Assembly: GCF_030452765.1 (NCBI RefSeq)
Contig: NZ_JAKDLO010000014.1
Coordinates: 1 to 42,320 of the forward strand
Length of the DNA: 42,320 nucleotides
Origin: Intrasporangium sp.
GTDB taxonomy: Bacteria; Actinomycetota; Actinomycetes; Actinomycetales; Dermatophilaceae
Reading direction: 5' to 3'
Shown: one piece after another, positions 32,290-39,922 of the stretch
Position numbering within the stretch: position 1 is the first letter of the stretch
How the letters are laid out: each line of letters starts with the position of its first letter
Translations under genes and position numbers: made by a program
The notes under the pieces: model-generated
Seen by the model: the letters and a program-made list of their open reading frames with translations, nothing else
The model's database searches: none
Told to the model about the DNA's origin: nothing

Positions 32290-33077
32290 GCGACAAGCCC
32301 ACCGGCCCGCGCGTCGCAGTCGAGACCTCAGGGGGTGTCGCCCGGATCGCCCTCGACTCGCCGCACAACCGAAACGCCCTGTCGGACCAGCTCGTCCGAG
32401 ACCTGCGCGACGCGCTCACGGCGGCCGAGTCCGACGGCTCCGTGCGCACCGTCATCCTCACCCACACGGGAGGCACCTTCTGCGCCGGGGCCGACCTCAC
32501 CGAGGCGTCGAGCGGACCGGCCGGCGACCCGGCTCGAGCCCGCGCCGACCAGCTCATCGACCTGCTCCAGGCGATCGTCGCCCTGGGCAAGCCGGTCATC
32601 GGACGCATCGACGGGCATGTCCGCGCCGGCGGCATGGGACTCGTGTCGGCCTGCGACGTCGTCGTCGCCGGCCCCAGGTCGACGTTCGCCCTGACCGAGT
32701 CCCGGCTCGGGCTGGCCCCCTCGGTCATCTCCCTGACGGTGGTACCCCGCTTGACGAGCCGGGCTGCCGCGGAGTTCTTCCTGACCGGCGACAAGTTCGA
32801 CGCAGCCCGCGCGGCTCAGATCGGGCTCGTCTCTCGGGCCGTCGACAGCTCGGACGAGGTCGAGGCCTCCGTCGTCGGGTTCGTCGCGTCCTTCGCCGCC
32901 TGCTCCCCGCAGGGCCTGCGGGAGTCCAAGGCACTGCTCAACCACCACCTGCTCGAGGCGTTCGCGGCCGACCGCGACCGGCTCGCCGACCAGTCCTCAA
33001 GGCTCTTCGCGAGCGAAGAGGCCCGCGAGGGGATGGCGGCCTTCCTCGAACGGCGCCCGCCACGCTGGACGAGCTGA
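32286..33077 (+). CDS. atuE: enoyl-CoA hydratase/isomerase (AtuE-like)
   Basis: A 263-residue crotonase-fold protein. CoA-binding residues lie in SPHNRNALSDQL; the oxyanion-hole motif is GTFCAGADLTEA (about 60-71) with GHVRAGGMGLVSACDVVVAG (about 115-134). The downstream TESRLGLAPSVISLTV lacks one of the two classical hydratase glutamates of the mitochondrial enzyme at that position but keeps Glu in TESR, a pattern seen in methylglutaconyl- and isohexenylglutaconyl-CoA hydratases. It should hydrate the carboxylated product of AtuCF. Start and stop place it in the atuACFE run, 37 bp before the TetR gene. Confidence 0.85.
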   Translation: MSDKPTGPRVAVETSGGVARIALDSPHNRNALSDQLVRDLRDALTAAESDGSVRTVILTHTGGTFCAGADLTEASSGPAGDPARARADQLIDLLQAIVALGKPVIGRIDGHVRAGGMGLVSACDVVVAGPRSTFALTESRLGLAPSVISLTVVPRLTSRAAAEFFLTGDKFDAARAAQIGLVSRAVDSSDEVEASVVGFVASFAACSPQGLRESKALLNHHLLEAFAADRDRLADQSSRLFASEEAREGMAAFLERRPPRWTS

Positions 33078-33114
33078 GTCCGCCTCCGGCCGCACCTACC
33101 CACGAACAGCGCTC

Positions 33115-33720
33115 ATGAGCACCGTGACGGAGCCGAAACAGGACCGCAGCCGCCTCACTCGGCAACGGATCCTCGAAGCCACCGTGCAGTCGCTCGCCTC
33201 CCGCGGGTGGGAGGCCTCGTCGGTCGCGGTCATCGCCGCTGACGCGGGCACGAGCCGCGGCGCGCTGCAGCACCACTTCCCGACCCGCGAGGACCTCATC
33301 GTCGCGGCCCTGGACTTCATGTTCGAGAAGCGCTCAGAGCTCGTCAGGACGGTCACCGTTCCCGATCTCACCGGTACCGAGCGGGTCGCCCACGTGCTGC
33401 ACACGATCATCGAGGTCTATGTCGGAACGCTGTTCGGGGCCGCCCTGCAGGTGTGGACGGCGGCAGCCGCCGACGAGGTGCTGCGCGACCGGATCGTCCC
33501 CCTGGAGCGCAAGTTCGGCAGCGGCGTCCACGCCATGACGATCAGGCTGCTCGGGGTGGACGACACCGATCCGCACGTCCGCACCCTGATCCAAGCGACG
33601 CTGGACATGATCCGCGGTCTCGCGCTGGCCGATCTCCTCACCGACGACTCACGGCGGCGCCGCCGCGTCGTCGGCGCCTGGGCACAGCAACTCTCGGAAG
33701 GTCTCGGCCTGACCGAATAG
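33115..33720 (+). CDS. TetR-family regulator, probable AtuR/LiuR-type repressor of the acyl-CoA regulon
   Basis: A 201-residue protein. The DNA-binding domain is at 10-60 (RLTRQRILEATVQSLASRGWEASSVAVIAADAGTSRGALQHHFPTREDLIVAA pattern with the usual helix-turn-helix), followed by a helical ligand domain. It ends the atu-like operon, 37 bp after the hydratase. The AAACAAGCA palindromes in front of the acyl-CoA dehydrogenase/atuA and fadD/TIGR03084 promoters have the size expected for TetR dimers, so this protein is the best local candidate to bind them. An acyl-CoA is the likely inducer. No such palindrome precedes its own gene. Confidence 0.85.
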   Translation: MSTVTEPKQDRSRLTRQRILEATVQSLASRGWEASSVAVIAADAGTSRGALQHHFPTREDLIVAALDFMFEKRSELVRTVTVPDLTGTERVAHVLHTIIEVYVGTLFGAALQVWTAAAADEVLRDRIVPLERKFGSGVHAMTIRLLGVDDTDPHVRTLIQATLDMIRGLALADLLTDDSRRRRRVVGAWAQQLSEGLGLTE

Positions 33721-33802
33721 CAGCCCGTATGCCGCTCAACACCCCTCCACTCACAGGTGCACTCCCGCTGGAGCCCCCCGACCCCGGATGTGCCTGCCCG
33801 GC

Positions 33803-33814
33803 CACGTCGACGTG
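33803..33814. promoter_or_regulatory. 12-bp perfect palindrome CACGTCGACGTG
   Basis: A gapless palindrome in the 234-bp gap between the TetR gene and the DUF433 gene. The rest of the gap shows no gene. It could be a regulatory site or chance; G/C-rich DNA makes such sequences fairly common. Confidence 0.2.
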
Positions 33815-33918
33815 ATCCGGCCGATTTGCGTGACAGGCCGCGCACGCCGTCTGCGAGAGCTTCTCTCCGCCCACTATGACGTAGGTCGAGAGCGGGGCCC
33901 TGAACACCGCCGCGTTCG

Positions 33919-33948
33919 AGGATGTGCATCCTGCGTCTTCGGTAATCT
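33919..33948 (+). promoter_or_regulatory. operator-promoter of the DUF433/DUF5615 module (probably leaderless)
   Basis: AGGATG (33919-33924) and CATCCT (33927-33932) form an inverted repeat with a 2-nt gap. TAATCT at 33943-33948 is a good -10 ending 6 bp before the ATG at 33955, so the transcript likely starts at the A of the ATG. The palindrome covers the -35 position, as in autoregulated toxin-antitoxin operons. Confidence 0.55.
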
Positions 33949-33954
33949 GAAGCC

Positions 33955-34179
33955 ATGTCCTTGCTGGAGCGCATCACCATAGACCCGGAAGTGGTCCACG
34001 GCCGTCCTGCTGTCCGTGGCACTCGGATGCGTGTCGCCGATGTCCTCTCCCTGCTCGCTTCCGGCGCCAGTGAGGGGGAGATCCTGGAGGACTACCCCTA
34101 CCTCTCTGCGGACGACATCAAGGCTTGTCTCGCATACGCGGCAGCCCAGGCCGACCACGCTGTCGTGATCGCTTCGTAG
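33955..34179 (+). CDS. DUF433 antitoxin-type DNA-binding protein
   Basis: A 74-residue DUF433 (COG2442) protein: ITIDPEVVHGRPAVRGTRMRVADVLSLLASG is the diagnostic core, followed by EILEDYPYLSADDIKACLAYAA. The fold is a small helix-turn-helix related to Xre/MerR-like antitoxins. It precedes a DUF5615 PIN-like protein by 5 bp, the standard arrangement of this presumed type II toxin-antitoxin pair. No ribosome site precedes the ATG, matching the leaderless promoter. Autoregulation through the AGGATG/CATCCT site is likely. Confidence 0.85.
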   Translation: MSLLERITIDPEVVHGRPAVRGTRMRVADVLSLLASGASEGEILEDYPYLSADDIKACLAYAAAQADHAVVIAS

Positions 34180-34184
34180 ACGCG

Positions 34185-34514
34185 GTGCGCTTCCTGATCG
34201 ACGCCCAACTGCCGCCAGCACTTGCGCGGCTACTGAACGACCGAGCCCACGTCGCCGAGCATGTCAATGCCATCGGATTGGGTGAGTCACCCGATCGGGA
34301 CTTGTGGCGCTATGCCCTCGAACATGGAGCGGCCATCGTGACCAAGGACGAGGATTTCGGCAACATGGCAGCCCTCGGCGGTGACGCTCCCACGGTCGTG
34401 TGGGTGCGTGTCGGCAACACGCGACGCACCGCGCTGCTGGCTTGGTTCGAGCCGCTGATCGATGATGTCGTTTCGCTGATCGAGGCGGGCAATCGGCTCA
34501 TCGAACTACGTTGA
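34185..34514 (+). CDS. DUF5615 PIN-like toxin
   Basis: A 109-residue COG4634-type PIN-like protein. The acidic residues expected of a metal-dependent nuclease are visible: Asp5 in FLIDAQLPPAL, Asp/Glu in GESPDRDLWRYA, and TKDEDFGNM (about residues 58-66). These proteins are thought to act as ribonuclease toxins held by DUF433 antitoxins. The GTG at 34185 is chosen over an upstream TTG because it starts exactly at the first beta-strand and lies 5 bp after the antitoxin stop. All key motifs are intact, so the module looks functional. Confidence 0.83.
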   Translation: MRFLIDAQLPPALARLLNDRAHVAEHVNAIGLGESPDRDLWRYALEHGAAIVTKDEDFGNMAALGGDAPTVVWVRVGNTRRTALLAWFEPLIDDVVSLIEAGNRLIELR

Positions 34515-34789
34515 GCCAACCGAGCGCCCGCGAACAACCGCTTCGCCCCGCCGCCGCGCGTCCCGTGCCAGCGTCATACCGCCGCGTGAAGGTCCACCCC
34601 CAACGCCGCATGGCGGTGCGGATCGCGGAGATCGCGGAGAACCCGCAGCGGCTTCGACCACCACGGCGTCCACTTCTTGACCGTCTCGTCGCCGGCGTCT
34701 GGCCGACCATTCCTCAGCCCGTGCCCCGTGCCGATTCCTCCCAGTAGCGGCGACAAGTACGACCGGGGCTGTCCACGCCGATCGAGTTC
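34515..34789. other. 275 bp without a recognisable gene between two toxin-antitoxin modules
   Basis: Several overlapping frames are open, the most protein-like being a minus-strand stretch (34574-34756) ending DLRDPHRHAALGVDLHAAV, but no family, ribosome site or motif supports it. It may be the remains of a further defence or toxin gene. Nothing else was seen. Confidence 0.4.
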
Positions 34790-35167
34790 TCAGCCTGGGG
34801 AGCCGGACTCGTCAGCCTCGTCGAATGCCTGGAGCGAGGCGATGACTCCCTCAAGCTGCGCGAACCTACGCGGTACATCGTCGGTCCCCGCGGTGACCAG
34901 CGTCTCGACATCATGTCCCAGTAGCCGTGGACGATTCGATTGCGCAGGCGCGCGGCCGCGCGCCAAGCAATCTCAGGATGGGACTCCTGCACCTGCGAGG
35001 GCACTTGGCTCGCGGCTTCACCGAGGACGTCGGTGAAGTGCCACAGGAGGGCCGGACGTCGGATGCCGTCGGCTTCAACCCGCTCGGCACTTCGACTGCC
35101 GACGAGATCACGGATCGGCGCGCCTGCGTCGACGCTTCTCACGCAGCAGGAGAAGCTCACGCCGCAT
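34790..35167 (-). pseudogene. hepT: frameshifted HepT-like toxin gene (HEPN ribonuclease, DUF86)
   Basis: The central segment in one frame (VDAGAPIRDLV through RRPALLWHFTDVLGEAA to LRNRIVHGYWD) is a clear HepT with the RNase motif R-x4-H-x-Y. After GYWD, near 34910-34916, that frame runs into an Arg/Ser-rich tail. The neighbouring frame instead continues DVETLVTAGTDDVPRRFAQL to a stop at 34790, the expected HepT C-terminus. One missing base explains it. A second shift near 35137 is likely, since MRRELLLLREK from ATG 35167 matches the HepT N-terminus in another frame; alternatively the gene starts at GTG 35160. It overlaps the MntA stop. The product would keep the active site but lose its last helix. 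Confidence 0.75.
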
Positions 35168-35450
35168 AGAGAGTCTTGGCATCGGAGAGCACTCGCTCCC
35201 GGATGTACCTGTTGATCGAGTTGCGCGCGACCAGATCGACCGGGCGGCCGAAGAGGGCGGACAGCTCGTCTTCGAGGTCGAACAGCGTGAAGCCGAGGCG
35301 CACCCCCGGCCTCAGGACGTAGAGCAGGTCAAGGTCACTGTCGGGTCCATTCTCGCCACGCGCGACCGAGCCGAACACCTCCAAGGAGGCGACGCCATAG
35401 CGCTCGCACACCTCGCGCAAACGGGGCAGGTCAGCTTCCACGGCGACCAC
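35157..35450 (-). CDS. mntA: MntA-like minimal nucleotidyltransferase antitoxin
   Basis: A 97-residue MNT-domain protein with the catalytic pattern GSVARGENGPDSDLDLLY (GSx10DxD, about residues 27-44) and a third acidic residue in PVDLVA. In characterised pairs MntA adds AMP to a tyrosine of HepT's R-x4-H-x-Y motif and thereby blocks its RNase activity. Start is GTG 35450 or GTG 35441; a GATACGAT-like -10 lies just upstream, so the mRNA may be leaderless. It is intact while its partner hepT is frameshifted. Confidence 0.82.
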   Translation of the reverse strand: MVAVEADLPRLREVCERYGVASLEVFGSVARGENGPDSDLDLLYVLRPGVRLGFTLFDLEDELSALFGRPVDLVARNSINRYIRERVLSDAKTLYAA

Positions 35451-35544
35451 CGACCGATCGTATCGGAGGCGTGATGCGGCTGGATCGGATCGGGCCGAGC
35501 CCAGGACCCGGAATCGGGCCCGGCCCCCCGCACGTGCGCGAGCG

Positions 35545-36924
35545 TCATACCTGTGGTCTCGGCGCGCCGGACGCGGAGCTGGACGCAGTGCTGTTCGTCC
35601 CGGGCCTATGCTCGCTCTGGTCGCCGCGGCTATCACCTCTGCCGCGGTACTCGTGGTTGTCGGCCTCTGGGGTCTGCGGATCGAGAACCATCTGGTCGCG
35701 GCGACGGGTCAGGTAGGCCACCTCGGCGGTGTTGCCCGCCAGCTCGATCGCCCTGTCGTAGGCCCGGCGCGACTCCTGACTGCGGCCCACCCGGCGCAGC
35801 AGGTCCGCTCGGGCCGCGTGGAAAGCGTGATAGCCGGCCAGCTGGTCCTCGAGACCGTCCACCAGGGCCATTGCGACGTCCGGGCCGTCGAGCTCGGCCA
35901 GAGCGACGGCCCGGTTGAGGGCGACGACCGGCGACGGATCCAGGCGGACCAGCTGGTCGTAGAGGGCGACGACCTGCGACCAGTCGGTGTCGCCAGCATC
36001 GCGGGCGGAGGTGTGCACGGCGTTGATCGCGGCCAGGATCTGGTAGCGGCCCGGAGGTACTCCCGAGGACAGGCGCTGACGCACCAACCGATGACCCTCG
36101 CTGACCAGAGCCGGGTCCCAGGCCCCCCGGTCCTGCTCGCCGAGAGGGACCAGCTCGCCAGTCGCCGAGACCCGGGCGACACGGCGGGCCTCGGTGAGCA
36201 GCATCAGCGCAAGCAGTCCGGCCACCTCGCCGTCCTGCGGCAGGAGGGCACGGACCAGGCGAGTGAGCCGGATCGCCTCGCCGGTCAGGTCGGGACGGAC
36301 GGGACCGGTGCCGAGGCCGGTGGCCAGGTAGCCCTCGTTGAAGACGAGGAAGAGGACGGCCAGCACGCCGGAGACACGGGTGGGCAGATCCTCGGCGGCC
36401 GGCACCCGATATGGGATGCGCGCCGCCTTGATCTTGGCCTTCGCGCGGGTGATCCGCTGCGCCATGGCGGTCTCCCGCACCAGGAACGCCCGAGCGATCT
36501 CGGGCACGGTCAGCCCGGCGACCATGCGCAGCGTGAGAGCCACCCGTGCCTCCGTCGCGAGCGCCGGGTGGGCGCAGGTGAAGACGAGCCGAAGCCGGTC
36601 GTCGTCGATGACGCCGAGGGGCTCCGGTGGGTTGTTGCCGGACAAGAGCTGGGCCTCCCGCTCCTTGTCGTCTCGTCTGTGCTCGCGCCGGATCCGGTCG
36701 ATGGCCTTGCGGCCCGCGGTGGTCGTCAGCCAGGCACCGGGGTTGGGCGGTATGCCGTCCACCGGCCACCGCGCCGCCGCAGTCGCGAACGCCTCGGCCG
36801 CCGCTTCCTCGGCGACGTCGAGGTCACCGAACCGCTTGGCCAGGGCGGCGACCAGCCGCGCCCACTCCACCTGGTGGGCCTCGTTGATCGCCTCCCTGAC
36901 GTCGAGGATGCTCTGCCTGCTCAC
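35545..36924 (-). CDS. ECF42-type RNA polymerase sigma factor
   Basis: A 459-residue extracytoplasmic-function sigma factor. Region 2 covers about 10-90 (VEWARLVAALAKRFGDLDVAEEAAAEAFATA, WLTTTAGRKAIDRIRRE), and region 4 about 115-170 (LTLRMVAGLTVPEIARAFLV, AMAQRITRAKAKI). The long C-terminal extension (180-415) has the helical TPR-like repeats that define ECF42, including WSQVVALYDQLVRLDPSPVVALNRAVALAE. The GTG at 36924 overlaps the stop of the DGPF/YCII gene (GTGA). The last 45 or so residues after the repeats are Ser/Gly/Arg-rich and absent from typical members, suggesting the original stop was lost. ECF42 factors lack an anti-sigma factor; DGPF proteins accompany them. Confidence 0.88.
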   Translation of the reverse strand: MSRQSILDVREAINEAHQVEWARLVAALAKRFGDLDVAEEAAAEAFATAAARWPVDGIPPNPGAWLTTTAGRKAIDRIRREHRRDDKEREAQLLSGNNPPEPLGVIDDDRLRLVFTCAHPALATEARVALTLRMVAGLTVPEIARAFLVRETAMAQRITRAKAKIKAARIPYRVPAAEDLPTRVSGVLAVLFLVFNEGYLATGLGTGPVRPDLTGEAIRLTRLVRALLPQDGEVAGLLALMLLTEARRVARVSATGELVPLGEQDRGAWDPALVSEGHRLVRQRLSSGVPPGRYQILAAINAVHTSARDAGDTDWSQVVALYDQLVRLDPSPVVALNRAVALAELDGPDVAMALVDGLEDQLAGYHAFHAARADLLRRVGRSQESRRAYDRAIELAGNTAEVAYLTRRRDQMVLDPQTPEADNHEYRGRGDSRGDQSEHRPGTNSTASSSASGAPRPQV

Positions 36925-37247
36925 AGGAACGGGCGCACCTCGACCTTGCGGTTGCACGCCCCCGACCCCTCGGCAGCGAGCCGCAGCGCCACGTCGAGGT
37001 CGGCCGCCTCGATGATCCAGAAGCCGGCAAGGTGCTCCTTCGACTCGACGAACGGCCCGTCGGTGAGCACCGCCTCACCATCACCGCGGTTGTCGATCAC
37101 CGTGGCCGTGCTGGGCGACCCGAGGCCGCCCGCGAAGACCCAGTGACCCTCGGACTGCAGCCGCTCGTTGAACACGTCGATCGCCGCGGCCTCGTCCGAT
37201 GTGGCGGAGCCGGCCGTGTCGTCGATCACGGAAACCAGGTACTGCAT
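36921..37247 (-). CDS. YCII/DGPF-domain protein, partner of ECF42
   Basis: A 108-residue YCII-family protein. The family hallmark is intact in VLTDGPFVESKEHLAGFWIIEAADLDVAL (about residues 62-90), including the DGPF motif and the invariant Lys-Glu. Such genes almost always precede ECF42 sigma genes and are thought to be its targets or signal modules; the biochemical role is unknown. I prefer the ATG at 37247 to that at 37256 because TGAGGAG then sits 9 nt upstream. The stop overlaps the sigma factor start. Confidence 0.85.
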   Translation of the reverse strand: MQYLVSVIDDTAGSATSDEAAAIDVFNERLQSEGHWVFAGGLGSPSTATVIDNRGDGEAVLTDGPFVESKEHLAGFWIIEAADLDVALRLAAEGSGACNRKVEVRPFL

Positions 37248-37372
37248 CTCGGTCATCTCCTCAGCTCAGGACACGCCCCTCGTGGGCGCCTCCTACCCCA
37301 TCCACGAACGGTTCGGCCCCGATCCGACAACGCGCCGGGCACGATCCTCGGGACCGTGCACCGTGTTGTGGT

Positions 37373-38932
37373 TCAGCGCGTGACCTGGCTGGATGTCCCA
37401 CTGAAGGTCTCGCGCAGCCGGCGCTTGAGGATCTTGCCGGTGGCGGTGCGCGGCAGCTCGTCGATGAAGTGGACCTCCCGAGGCGCCTTGAAATGAGCGA
37501 CCCGCTCCCGGGTCCACTCCCGCAGCCCTTCGGGCGTCAACGTGGACTCGGACCTGACGACGACGACCGCGGTCACGTGCTCGCCCCACTGCTCGTCCGG
37601 GACGCCGATGACGGCGACCTCGGTGACGTCGGGGTGCTCGTAGAGGACCTTCTCCACCTCGATGGGATAGACGTTCTCGCCGCCGGTGATGACCATGTCC
37701 TTCTTGCGGTCGACGAGGGTGTAGAAGCCATCGTCGTCGACGCGGGCCATGTCGCCGGTGTGGAACCAGCCACCGCGCAGCGCCTGCGCGGTCTCGCCGG
37801 GGCGGTCCCAGTAGCCGACGAACACGTTCGGGCCCTGGATGCACAGCTCGCCGACCGCTCCGACCGGGACGTCGTGGTCCTCCTCGTCGAGGATCCGGAA
37901 CTCGTTGTGGTTGACCGGGCGACCGATCGAGCCGGCATGCTCGAGCACGTCCTCCGGAGCGAGACACGCCGCGATCGGGGAGGTCTCCGTCAGACCGAAG
38001 CCTTCGGTGAACGCCATACCCTGGCCCTGCAGCGCCCGGATGACCGGGATCGGGCAGGGAGCACCACCGGCCACGGCGAAGGTGAGCGATGACAGGTCAC
38101 GCCCGCTGCCGGGCAGTGCCTGCGCGATGGCCGCCCACATGGCCGGGACGTTGAACGCCTTGGTGATCCGGTACTTCTCGGCCGCCTCGAGCCAGCCGCC
38201 GGGGGTGAAGGTCTCGGTGATGACGGTGCACGCACCGATGTAGAGGAACGGCAGGGTGTGCACCCCGAGCGCACCGATGTGGAAGAGCGGCGCAGCCGAG
38301 ACCGTGACGTCGTCGCGCCCGATCCCCGAGCCGAACCCGAAGCAGTTGATCGCGTTGTAGAAGAAGTTGCGGTGGGTCAGCATCGCGCCCTTGGGCAGGC
38401 CGGTCGTGCCCGAGGTGTACATGATCACGCAGACGTCCGTCTCGGCGACGTCGCGCACGACTCGCTCCGGGGAGCCGGTGGCAAGGAGGGCCTCGTAGTC
38501 GCCACCGTCGCCGGCGGCCCGCTCGGCCGCGGTCGGGATGGCGATGTGGTGGCGCACCGAGGGGCTCTCGGTCAGGGCTGCCTCGACCGTCGCGGCGAGG
38601 TTGCTCGACGAGAAGAGGACGATGGCACCGGAGTCACCGAGCACGTAGGCGACCTCGCGTGGCGAGAGCCGGAAGTTCACCGGCACCCCGATCGCTCCGA
38701 GCTTGGCAGCCGCGAGATAGATCTCCATCATCTGCGGGCTGTTCAGCGTCAGCATCGCGACCCGGTCACCGCGGCGGACCCCCTTGCGGCTCAGGGCATC
38801 CGCGAGCCGGTTGGTGCTGGCGTCGAGGTCCCGGTATGTCGTCACCGCCCCGCTCGTCGCGTCGATCAGGGCCGCCCGATCCCCGTTGCGGACGGATTGG
38901 ACCGTCACCCAGTTGCCGTATCCGTGGTCCAT
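37373..38932 (-). CDS. long-chain fatty-acid-CoA ligase-like AMP-binding enzyme (FadD-like)
   Basis: A 519-residue ANL-superfamily ligase. Motifs are [23 protein letters not shown] (about 172-194), [10 protein letters not shown] near 318, [30 protein letters not shown] and the C-terminal lysine in [12 protein letters not shown]. The ATG at 38932 is chosen because GGGAGA lies 5 nt upstream and the protein then begins in the usual way. It is divergent from the TIGR03084-like gene, with operator B in the shared 137-bp region. It should activate a carboxylic acid for the adjacent acyl-CoA dehydrogenase; chain type cannot be told. Confidence 0.87.
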   Translation of the reverse strand: MDHGYGNWVTVQSVRNGDRAALIDATSGAVTTYRDLDASTNRLADALSRKGVRRGDRVAMLTLNSPQMMEIYLAAAKLGAIGVPVNFRLSPREVAYVLGDSGAIVLFSSSNLAATVEAALTESPSVRHHIAIPTAAERAAGDGGDYEALLATGSPERVVRDVAETDVCVIMYTSGTTGLPKGAMLTHRNFFYNAINCFGFGSGIGRDDVTVSAAPLFHIGALGVHTLPFLYIGACTVITETFTPGGWLEAAEKYRITKAFNVPAMWAAIAQALPGSGRDLSSLTFAVAGGAPCPIPVIRALQGQGMAFTEGFGLTETSPIAACLAPEDVLEHAGSIGRPVNHNEFRILDEEDHDVPVGAVGELCIQGPNVFVGYWDRPGETAQALRGGWFHTGDMARVDDDGFYTLVDRKKDMVITGGENVYPIEVEKVLYEHPDVTEVAVIGVPDEQWGEHVTAVVVVRSESTLTPEGLREWTRERVAHFKAPREVHFIDELPRTATGKILKRRLRETFSGTSSQVTR

Positions 38933-39018
38933 GTCGTCTCCCAATGGTCGGTGGCCACGCCCTGAACCCCTTGGAAGGACGGTAACCCTTGGCAGGGCCG
39001 CAGACGCCAACCCATCAG

Positions 39019-39042
39019 AAAACAAGCAGACTTGCTTGTTTT
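39019..39042. promoter_or_regulatory. operator B in the divergent fadD/TIGR03084 promoter
   Basis: AAAACAAGCA at 39019-39028 is inverted at 39033-39042 with a 4-nt gap. From 39020 to the start codon at 39070 the spacing is identical to that from 26786 to 26836 at operator A, and TGTGCCACGCTGC plus TGTCATGAGCGA are shared word for word. Both sites should bind one regulator. Confidence 0.8.
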
Positions 39043-39069
39043 GCTGCTTCTGTGCCACGCTGCCATGTC

Positions 39070-39861
39070 ATGAGCGATGCTGTGGCTGCGACCGTGCAGT
39101 CGTTCCTCGACGAGTGCGCGGATCTTGATCGTCTCGTGGCCGGGCTCCCGGCCGAGGACTGGGGCCGTGACACACCCGCAGTGGGGTGGACGGTCGCGCA
39201 CCAGGTCGCGCACCTGGCGTGGACGGACGAGGTGGCACTCCTCGCGCTGGTCGATACCGAGGCGTTCGCAGCCGCCGTCCAGGCAACCGCGGCAGACCCG
39301 ATCGGCTACGTGGACCGGGGGGCGGCGGCCGGCGCCATACCCCCGTATGCCGCTGTGCTGGCTCGGTGGCGAGCCGGACGTGAGGCGCTGGCTTCGGCGC
39401 TCCGCGCGGCCGACCCGAGCACGCCGGTGCCGTGGTTCGGGCCTCCGATGAGCCCTCGCTCGATGGCGACGGCCCGGCTGATGGAGGCGTGGGCCCACGG
39501 CCAGGACGTCGCCGACGCCCTGGGAGTCCGTCGGGCTCCGACCGACCGGCTCCGCGACATCTGCCACCTCGGCGTGCGCACTCGCGACTTCGGGTACCGG
39601 ATCAACGGCCTCGAGCCGCCCGCTGGGCCGTTCCGGGTCGAGCTCACCGGCCCAGGTGGTGAGGCGTGGACGTGGGGGCCGCAGGATGCTCCGGACCGGG
39701 TGCGCGGCAGCGCCGAGGAGTTCTGTCTGGTCGTCGCGCAGCGCCGCGAGGCCCCCGACACCGACCTGTTCACGCAGGGCGAGGCTACGCGCTGGCTCAC
39801 GTTCGCACAGGTCTTCGCGGGGGAACCCAAGAAGGCTGTTCGGGCAAGGAACCGAGCGTGA
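39070..39861 (+). CDS. TIGR03084-like DinB/mycothiol-dependent maleylpyruvate isomerase family protein
   Basis: A 263-residue protein. The N-terminal DinB-fold four-helix domain contains GWTVAHQVAHLAWTDEVALLA (His and Asp metal ligands, about residues 39-59) and LMEAWAHGQDVADALG (about 138-153) with the third His. The C-terminal part resembles SCP2-like/TIGR03084 proteins (LTGPGGEAWTWGP). Metal- and mycothiol-dependent isomerisation is known for relatives, but the substrate of TIGR03084 proteins is unknown. The ATG at 39070 is fixed by the promoter module; the mRNA is probably leaderless. It is followed after 61 bp by an acyl-CoA dehydrogenase on the same strand. Confidence 0.83.
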   Translation: MSDAVAATVQSFLDECADLDRLVAGLPAEDWGRDTPAVGWTVAHQVAHLAWTDEVALLALVDTEAFAAAVQATAADPIGYVDRGAAAGAIPPYAAVLARWRAGREALASALRAADPSTPVPWFGPPMSPRSMATARLMEAWAHGQDVADALGVRRAPTDRLRDICHLGVRTRDFGYRINGLEPPAGPFRVELTGPGGEAWTWGPQDAPDRVRGSAEEFCLVVAQRREAPDTDLFTQGEATRWLTFAQVFAGEPKKAVRARNRA

Positions 39862-39922
39862 GCATCGACAACATGCAAGGGGCCGGCGCGACCCGCCGCG
39901 ACGGAAGGACGTGTGACGAGTC

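Noticed and set aside
28608-33077. Leucine (Liu/MCC) operon rather than Atu-like
   Set aside because: Not excluded, but the AtuA gene coupled to the carboxylase, and the extra ligase and SDR genes, favour an Atu-type pathway. The pocket residue was not assigned, so specificity is left open.
34574-34756. Minus-strand 60-residue open frame between the toxin-antitoxin modules
   Set aside because: Somewhat protein-like ending, but no recognised family and no start signal. Recorded only as unexplained sequence.
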